A DNA stretch of 10,618 bases, taken from the NCBI GenBank assembly GCA_013152615.1, contig JAADGA010000010.1, positions 1,837 through 12,454 on the forward strand. The letters are read 5' to 3'. This DNA is from Alphaproteobacteria bacterium (lineage in GTDB: Bacteria; Pseudomonadota; Alphaproteobacteria; Sphingomonadales; Emcibacteraceae). Position numbers and translations under genes: made by a program. Under the pieces are notes generated by a model. It saw only the letters and a list, made by a program, of their open reading frames with translations, ran no database searches and had not been told where the DNA came from. This document shows, one piece after another, positions 6,153 through 10,618 of this stretch (positions within the stretch are counted from its first letter, which is position 1; each line of letters starts with the position of its first letter).

Positions 6153-6864
6153 ATGCCCGGATTTGATATCCGGCAATCAGGCCCGCATCGGGCAGGGTGA
6201 TGGTCTGTCCGTCATCGCGGCGGTTGCCGGAGCGGCGACTCAAGATTTATTTTGATCAAAAATATTCTCCCAAACCTCGTAATATTTTGTAAGCCATTGG
6301 TAAACACTATATAAATTCTGTTTAATTCCATAATTTCACAGAAAAATTTTATATTTAAAAAATTCATATTTTTGATGACTGGCCGGTAACCTGATGGTGC
6401 TAAGCCATGGTATTAAAAATATTTTTCAATGAGATAAGCTGTCATTTTATCGCCACAAATCATTGCATAATTCCCCTAAAAACAAGTTTTTTTCAATTTG
6501 ACCCCAAGCAGGTCTTGTAAAGCACATGGAAATTAGGATAGTGTGCCGACAGTCCGGCTGTCCAGATTCTATATCTTGATTACGGAATCGGGACGGAACT
6601 AGGGAATTTGTACGCAAAAATACAATGATAATACCTGAAGCATAATCGGGAATGTGTTTGGCTTACGATAAATGTTAACTACGAATTATTAATGTACGCA
6701 AGGGGTATAACTTGATGGTGATCAGCGATTCGGATATGAGGGGTTCTTCCTTTGTATATACCGGTTGTTTTCGTCGTGTTATTCCGGGACTATTTCGTCG
6801 TTCATTATTTGCCATGTTAAGTGGTACAAATTTAAACAACTCAAAAAAAGCTGTAGGAAGAAGA
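6153..6864. other. Long intergenic region without a convincing gene
   Basis: About 710 bases separate the tandem repeat from the DUF3450 gene. From about 6240 to 6500 it is strongly AT-rich with runs of A and T. It contains a palindrome TTTTGATCAAAA (6250-6261), a small inverted repeat GACAG-TCCGG-CTGTC (6548-6562) and two copies of TGTACGCAA (6609-6617 and 6693-6701). No reading frame has both a ribosome-binding site and recognisable protein content. The promoter of the downstream TonB operon must lie here or in the last 180 bases before 6865, but I cannot point to clear -35/-10 boxes. Confidence 0.6.
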
Positions 6865-7665
6865 ATGATTAAGCATCGAGTTAGAACTGTGGTTCTTTCC
6901 GCCGTTGCTGCGACCGCTCTTGTATGGAGTGTGAGCAGTGCGGGTGCTACTGGTTTGAAAGACATTTTGAATGTCGGCATAAAATCCAATCAGGTAGCAC
7001 AACAATCACAAGAGAAGATCAACAGGATTGTTGACCAAACAGACAAGATTACCGGCGATTATAAAGCCGTTCTGAGGACGGTTGAGGGGCTGCGGGTCTA
7101 TAACGCCCAACTTCAGCGCCAGATCAATCTTCAGGTTACGGAAATGAACAAGCTGAGCAAATCCATCAAGGGGGTGACTTATATTAAACGTCAGATAACC
7201 CCGTTGATGATAAAGATGGTTGATGCTCTGGGTGAATTTATCAAACATGACCTTCCCATCAAGCTGAAAGAGCGGTTGGCAGGGATTGAACGTTTGAGAA
7301 AATTGATGAATAATCCAAATGTTGATACCTCCGAAAAATTCCGTAGCGTATTCGAGCTTTACCAGATTGAAAGTGAATATGGTCGTGCGGTTGAGGCTTA
7401 TACCGGCAAGGTCAATGTTGACGGTAATGAGCTTGAGGTCAATATCCTGCATATTGGTCGTATCGCCCTGATTTATCAAACCCGTGACGGCAAAGAGTCC
7501 GGTATGTGGGATCAGAAAACCCATAAATGGATAAAACTTGACGATTCCTACCGCAAATCAATTAAACTAGCCCTGAATGTAGCAAATAAACAGGCGGCTG
7601 CGGATACTCTTCTGAGGTTACCAATCCCGGCACCAATTGCGGGTAAACTGGAGAGAGCAGAATGA
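6865..7665 (+). CDS. DUF3450 family periplasmic coiled-coil protein of a TonB2/TtpC-type system
   Basis: A 266-residue secreted protein. The start at 6865 is preceded by GGAAG 6-10 bases upstream and gives a good signal peptide (MIKHRVRTVVLSAVAATALV, then WSVSSAGA, with cleavage near residue 28). An in-frame ATG at 6712 would add 51 residues and bury the signal peptide, so it is rejected. Residues 40-105 form a long coiled coil (SNQVAQQSQEKINRIVDQTD and following). The family-typical second half has EKFRSVFELYQIESEYGR (about 157-173) and ILHIGRIALIYQT (about 194-206). DUF3450 genes commonly precede the long ExbB-like ttpC gene in TonB2 clusters, as here. The protein probably supports the periplasmic part of that complex; its molecular function is not established. 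It overlaps the next gene by 4 bases (ATGA). Confidence 0.92.
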   Translation: MIKHRVRTVVLSAVAATALVWSVSSAGATGLKDILNVGIKSNQVAQQSQEKINRIVDQTDKITGDYKAVLRTVEGLRVYNAQLQRQINLQVTEMNKLSKSIKGVTYIKRQITPLMIKMVDALGEFIKHDLPIKLKERLAGIERLRKLMNNPNVDTSEKFRSVFELYQIESEYGRAVEAYTGKVNVDGNELEVNILHIGRIALIYQTRDGKESGMWDQKTHKWIKLDDSYRKSIKLALNVANKQAAADTLLRLPIPAPIAGKLERAE

Positions 7666-9098
7666 AAAAACTAGGTATTATTATTGCTGTTGCCCTGATG
7701 GGGCTCGGGACTGGCTCTATGTCCTCCTCAGCATTTGCGCAATCCAAGAAAACACCGCCGCCGTCGGCTCCGGTCAAGCAACAGGTGGAATTTGCACCTA
7801 AGTCTAAAAATCTTGATCAACTGCTGGAACTGGTGAAACAGGGTGCTTACAGAGAAAATCTGGTAAACAAGCGTCGTGAAAAGGAATTTGCCCGGGAGAA
7901 ATCCAAGCAGAAATCCATGCTGGCCAAGGCCCATGGCGTGCAGAAACGCGAAGAACGCCGCTCTACCCGTCTTGAAGCAGAATTCCAGGCCAACGAAGAT
8001 AAAACCGTCAAATTGCGGGCCGATCTTACCCATGAGCTTGGGGCATTGAAAGAACTGTTCGGAGTGATTGAACAGGTCTCCGGTGATACCAAGGCTGTGT
8101 TCCACAGTTCAATCATTTCAGCCCAGTTTCCGGGTCGGGAGAAATTCCTCAATGATCTGATTGCCAAGGCCTCCAGTTCCGAACTGCCGACGATTAAAGA
8201 GATTGCTCATTTATGGTTTGAAGTTCAACGGGAAATGACAGAATCCGGCAAAGTTGTTAAATTCAATGTCGATGTTCAGTTTCCGGACGGCTCAATTCAA
8301 AACAAGCAGATCGTTCGTGTTGGTACGTTTAACCTGATTTCTGACGGCAAGTATCTGGAATGGCGTAGTAAATTCCAGAATGTTTCTGAATTGCCACGGC
8401 AACCAAGATCCCGTTACCTTGAAACCGCTCAGGATTTGCAGAATGCCACTTCCGGCTATGCACCATTCGCAATTGACGTTTCCCGCGGGGCAATTCTTGG
8501 ATTGTTGATCCAGGCTCCGGATCTACAGGAACGGATCGATCAGGGTGGTATTATTGGTTATATTATCATTTACGGTCTGGGCCCGCTCAGTGTTCTGTTG
8601 CTGCTGTTGTCCGGTCTGTCACTGGTTGTGACCCGTGGCAAGGTTAAAGCTCAAATCCGCAGTGATGTTGCCAGCAAAGACAATCCGCTGGGACGAGTGC
8701 TTAGCGTTTATGACGGCAATAAGGACGTTGATACCGAAACGCTGGAATTGAAACTGGATGAAGCCATTCTGAAAGAAATTCCGAAATTGGAACGGTATCT
8801 GACCATGATCAAGGTGATCGCTGCTATTGCGCCACTGATGGGCCTGCTCGGGACCGTTACCGGGATGATCAATACCTTCCAGTCAATGACATTGTTTGGT
8901 ACCGGTGATCCGAAACTGATGGCTGGTGGTATTTCCCAGGCACTGGTGACCACGGTTCTGGGTATTGTTGTTGCCCTGCCGACGGTGTTCCTGCACTCAA
9001 TTGTTGCTGGATGGAGTAAGGACATTGTCCATACGCTTGAAGAGCAGAGTGCCGGTATCATTGCTGTCCATGCTGAACAGGGGCATAAAGGAGCCTGA
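7662..9098 (+). CDS. ttpC: TtpC-like long ExbB/TolQ/MotA-family protein with periplasmic N-terminal domain
   Basis: A 478-residue protein, twice the length of an ordinary ExbB. A signal peptide (MKKLGIIIAVALMGLGTG, cleavage near SSAFAQ, residue 27) exports an N-terminal domain. A highly charged coiled coil (about 60-130) and a mixed alpha/beta section (about 175-275, including FNVDVQFPDGSIQNKQIVRV) follow. The C-terminal ExbB/TolQ domain has membrane spans at about 297-323, 384-404 and 425-450. Its signature is IAPLMGLLGTVTGMINTFQS, then AGGISQALVTTVLGIVVALP. In Vibrio, TtpC is needed for TonB2-dependent siderophore uptake together with ExbB2, ExbD2 and TonB2; the role here is transferred from that family. 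It overlaps the DUF3450 gene by 4 bases, has GGAGAGAG as ribosome-binding site, and is followed 2 bases later by a short exbB. Confidence 0.92.
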   Translation: MKKLGIIIAVALMGLGTGSMSSSAFAQSKKTPPPSAPVKQQVEFAPKSKNLDQLLELVKQGAYRENLVNKRREKEFAREKSKQKSMLAKAHGVQKREERRSTRLEAEFQANEDKTVKLRADLTHELGALKELFGVIEQVSGDTKAVFHSSIISAQFPGREKFLNDLIAKASSSELPTIKEIAHLWFEVQREMTESGKVVKFNVDVQFPDGSIQNKQIVRVGTFNLISDGKYLEWRSKFQNVSELPRQPRSRYLETAQDLQNATSGYAPFAIDVSRGAILGLLIQAPDLQERIDQGGIIGYIIIYGLGPLSVLLLLLSGLSLVVTRGKVKAQIRSDVASKDNPLGRVLSVYDGNKDVDTETLELKLDEAILKEIPKLERYLTMIKVIAAIAPLMGLLGTVTGMINTFQSMTLFGTGDPKLMAGGISQALVTTVLGIVVALPTVFLHSIVAGWSKDIVHTLEEQSAGIIAVHAEQGHKGA

Positions 9099-9100
9099 TC

Positions 9101-9628
9101 ATGTATGAGCTAATAGATTTATTTGAAAAGATTCGTAACTTTATGGAAAAGGGGGGACCCGTTCTGACGGCTATTTTCATCACAATCTTTATACTTTGGG
9201 CTCTGGTGTTCGAACGGTTGATTTATTTCAAAACCGGACACCGTAAACAGGTGAATGCGGTCATGGCTACCTGGGAGGCCCGTAGTGAACGGACCTCCTG
9301 GTACGCCATCCAGATTCGCATGGCCATGATTAGTCAGGTAACCATGGATCTGAGAAGTAATTTTCCACTGATTAAAACATTGGTGGTGATAATACCGTTG
9401 ATGGGACTTCTCGGAACTGTATGGGGTATGATTGGGGTCTTCGATGTCATGGCACTCTTGGGCAGTAGTAATGTCAAGGCCATGGCGGCTGGCGTTTCCA
9501 GAGCCACAATCCCGACGATGGCGGGGATGGTGGGCGCACTTTCGGGTGTGTTCGCCGCCTCCTACCTCAAGGGCCTGATGGACAAGGAAGCCGGCCTGCT
9601 TGAAGACCATTTAACCAAGGATCACTGA
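9101..9628 (+). CDS. exbB: ExbB-type proton channel subunit (TonB2-associated)
   Basis: A 175-residue MotA/TolQ/ExbB-family inner-membrane protein. Three membrane spans lie at about 18-38, 90-112 and 133-155. The family signature is IIPLMGLLGTVWGMIGVFDV (98-117), then MAAGVSRATIPTMAGMVGAL. EKGGPVLTAIFITIFILWAL marks the first helix, which is typical of short ExbB2 proteins. ExbB forms the oligomeric ring that, with ExbD, converts proton flow into motion of TonB. AAAGGAG lies 9 bases before the ATG, and the gene starts 2 bases after ttpC and 11 bases before exbD. It is smaller than E. coli ExbB (about 244 residues) but normal for TonB2-type clusters. The catalytic framework looks intact. Confidence 0.94.
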   Translation: MYELIDLFEKIRNFMEKGGPVLTAIFITIFILWALVFERLIYFKTGHRKQVNAVMATWEARSERTSWYAIQIRMAMISQVTMDLRSNFPLIKTLVVIIPLMGLLGTVWGMIGVFDVMALLGSSNVKAMAAGVSRATIPTMAGMVGALSGVFAASYLKGLMDKEAGLLEDHLTKDH

Positions 9629-9639
9629 GAGAACAGATT

Positions 9640-10041
9640 ATGCGTAAAGCTTCAAGAAGTAGTGAAGATGACACCGAAATTGATATGACACCGATGCTCG
9701 ACATCGTGTTTATCATGCTCATCTTCTTCATTGTTACCGCTTCCTTTGTTAAGGAATCCGGTATTCAGGTTCACCGGCCGGATGCCAAGACCTCGGTGAA
9801 AGCGAACAAGGCAAATATTATGATTGCCGTGAGTTCGAATAATGAGGTCTGGATGGAAAAACGTCGGGTTGACGTGCGGGCAGTACGGGCCAATGTGGAA
9901 CGTCTGCGGGCCGAGAATCCCGAGGGTTCTGTTGTTATCCAGGCCGATAAAGATGCCAAGTCCGGGGTCGTGATGGAGGTTATTGATGCCGTCCGTCAGG
10001 CGAATGTTACTAACTATGTGGTGGCGACGACAAAAAAATGA
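9640..10041 (+). CDS. exbD: ExbD/TolR-family protein of the TonB complex
   Basis: A 133-residue protein with one N-terminal membrane helix (about 17-37) and a periplasmic domain. IDMTPMLDIVFIMLIFFIVT is the ExbD signature, and D21 matches the protonatable membrane aspartate essential for proton-motive-force use (D25 in E. coli ExbD). The periplasmic part has the standard ending VIQADKDAKSGVVMEVIDAV, then RQANVTNYVVATTKK. It works inside the ExbB ring to energise TonB. The start follows a weak GAGAGAA ribosome-binding site 11 bases after exbB, and the stop overlaps the tonB start (ATGA). Length and motifs are normal. Confidence 0.96.
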   Translation: MRKASRSSEDDTEIDMTPMLDIVFIMLIFFIVTASFVKESGIQVHRPDAKTSVKANKANIMIAVSSNNEVWMEKRRVDVRAVRANVERLRAENPEGSVVIQADKDAKSGVVMEVIDAVRQANVTNYVVATTKK

Positions 10042-10618
10042 TAGTACGTTATACACTCTCAGTAATATTAGCCTTAATGGTGACGTTGTTTCTTTTTTGG
10101 GGGATGCAGTATCTTATTGCTATTGGGGCGGATAAAAAAAATAATAGCATCAGGGGGGAAAAGGTCGAAATCGGCGTCGTGCAAAAGGCGCAGGCCGTTG
10201 AGAAGAAAGTCACCAAACCAAAAAGGCCCGAGGACACCAGCAAGCCCCCGGAAACTCTTGATCTGAATATGGATACTCATATTAATTCTGTCAGTACTGG
10301 CATTGTGATTGGCATAGCTCCGGTTCAGGCCGCCGTCAAGGTTGGCGGCAGCGGCGGCTTCTCCGCCAGCGACGGGGATTATCTCCCTATCGTGAAAGTA
10401 GCACCAATGTATCCGCGACGTGCTCAGGAGCGGGGACTTTCAGGATATGTTATTCTATCGTTCACTGTGACCAAGCTTGGGACAGTTGCAAACGTCAAGG
10501 TTGTCGAAACCTCTAACAGTATATTTAACCGTGCAGCTATTAAAGCGGCGCTGAAATTTAAATATAAACCAAGAGTGGTCGACGGCGATCCGATATCTGT
10601 GGCGGGTGTGCTGAATAA
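10038..10618 (+). CDS. tonB: TonB2-type energy transducer, C-terminus cut by window edge
   Basis: One hundred and ninety-three codons of a TonB protein that runs past the window end; probably only a few residues are missing, since the last visible motif, DPISVAGVLN, is near the end of the fold. One N-terminal membrane helix (about 5-29) leads to a short basic and proline-containing spacer (KKVTKPKRPEDTSKPPE, about 56-72). The C-terminal domain begins near 115 with YLPIVKVAPMYPRRAQERGL, holding the TonB YP motif, then GYVILSFTVTKLGTV and FNRAAIKAALKFKYKP. This domain contacts the TonB box of outer-membrane receptors. The short proline region and small size fit TonB2 rather than E. coli TonB. 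The ATG overlaps the exbD stop, so translation is coupled. Confidence 0.93.
   Translation, partial: MIVRYTLSVILALMVTLFLFWGMQYLIAIGADKKNNSIRGEKVEIGVVQKAQAVEKKVTKPKRPEDTSKPPETLDLNMDTHINSVSTGIVIGIAPVQAAVKVGGSGGFSASDGDYLPIVKVAPMYPRRAQERGLSGYVILSFTVTKLGTVANVKVVETSNSIFNRAAIKAALKFKYKPRVVDGDPISVAGVLN

Noticed and set aside
6049..6243. Minus-strand open frame of 64 codons after the riboswitch gene
   Set aside because: Its C-terminal half is just the 13-bp tandem repeat translated, there is no good ribosome-binding site, and no recognisable domain.
6250..6261. TTTTGATCAAAA as a second FNR box
   Set aside because: FNR/FixK sites need TTGA-N6-TCAA; here the half sites are fused without a spacer, so it is only an AT-rich palindrome.
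6548..6562. GACAG-TCCGG-CTGTC hairpin as a terminator or small RNA
   Set aside because: The stem is only 5 bp with no T-run after it and no upstream gene to terminate nearby.
6622..6635. ACAATGATAATACC as a Fur box for the TonB operon
   Set aside because: Only one GATAAT-like half matches; the inverted second half is missing.
6712..6864. Upstream in-frame extension of the DUF3450 gene
   Set aside because: It would place 51 arginine-rich residues before an obvious signal peptide; the ATG at 6865 has a better ribosome-binding site and gives the family's usual length.

Overview
The window reads as chromosomal DNA of an aerobic, microaerobically adapted proteobacterium. Alphaproteobacteria is my best guess, because the oxidase genes run ccoN-O-Q-P then ccoG-fixH and a perfect TTGA-N6-TCAA (FixK/Anr/FNR-type) site lies upstream. 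This placement is inference; no rRNA or other marker gene is present.

Left half (1-5347, minus strand): a complete cbb3 cytochrome oxidase operon, ccoN (5347-3698), ccoO (3683-2955), ccoQ (2945-2796) and ccoP (2743-1880). It is followed by the assembly genes ccoG (1793-279) and fixH/ccoH, which overlaps ccoG by 4 bases and is cut by the window start. All expected heme, copper and Fe-S ligand motifs are present, so the complex looks functional. The leader upstream of ccoN holds the FixK/FNR-type box (5492-5505), a second perfect inverted repeat and an AT-rich 12-bp-period repeat.

Centre (about 5520-6860): the most unusual part. Divergent from the oxidase operon is a class I cyclic-dinucleotide (GEMM-I) riboswitch at about 5759-5857, directly in front of a 58-residue small protein gene (5862-6038). 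The ligand-binding position that is G in canonical c-di-GMP aptamers is A here, within the segment ACAATA. From memory this matches the Geobacter 3',3'-cGAMP aptamers. The predicted P1 helix covers the Shine-Dalgarno sequence, and a hairpin just upstream would compete with it, which suggests a translational switch. Three exact 11-bp repeats with a 12-bp period sit just before the putative promoter. After the small gene come about 825 bases without a convincing gene, including a 13-bp-period tandem repeat and an AT-rich stretch.

Right part (6865-10618, plus strand): a tightly packed TonB2/TtpC-type energy-transduction operon. It encodes a secreted coiled-coil DUF3450 protein, a long ExbB/TolQ-family protein with a periplasmic N-terminal domain (TtpC-like), a short ExbB, an ExbD and a TonB cut a few residues before its end by the window edge. 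Together these would use the proton-motive force to drive outer-membrane TonB-dependent receptors; no receptor gene lies in the window.
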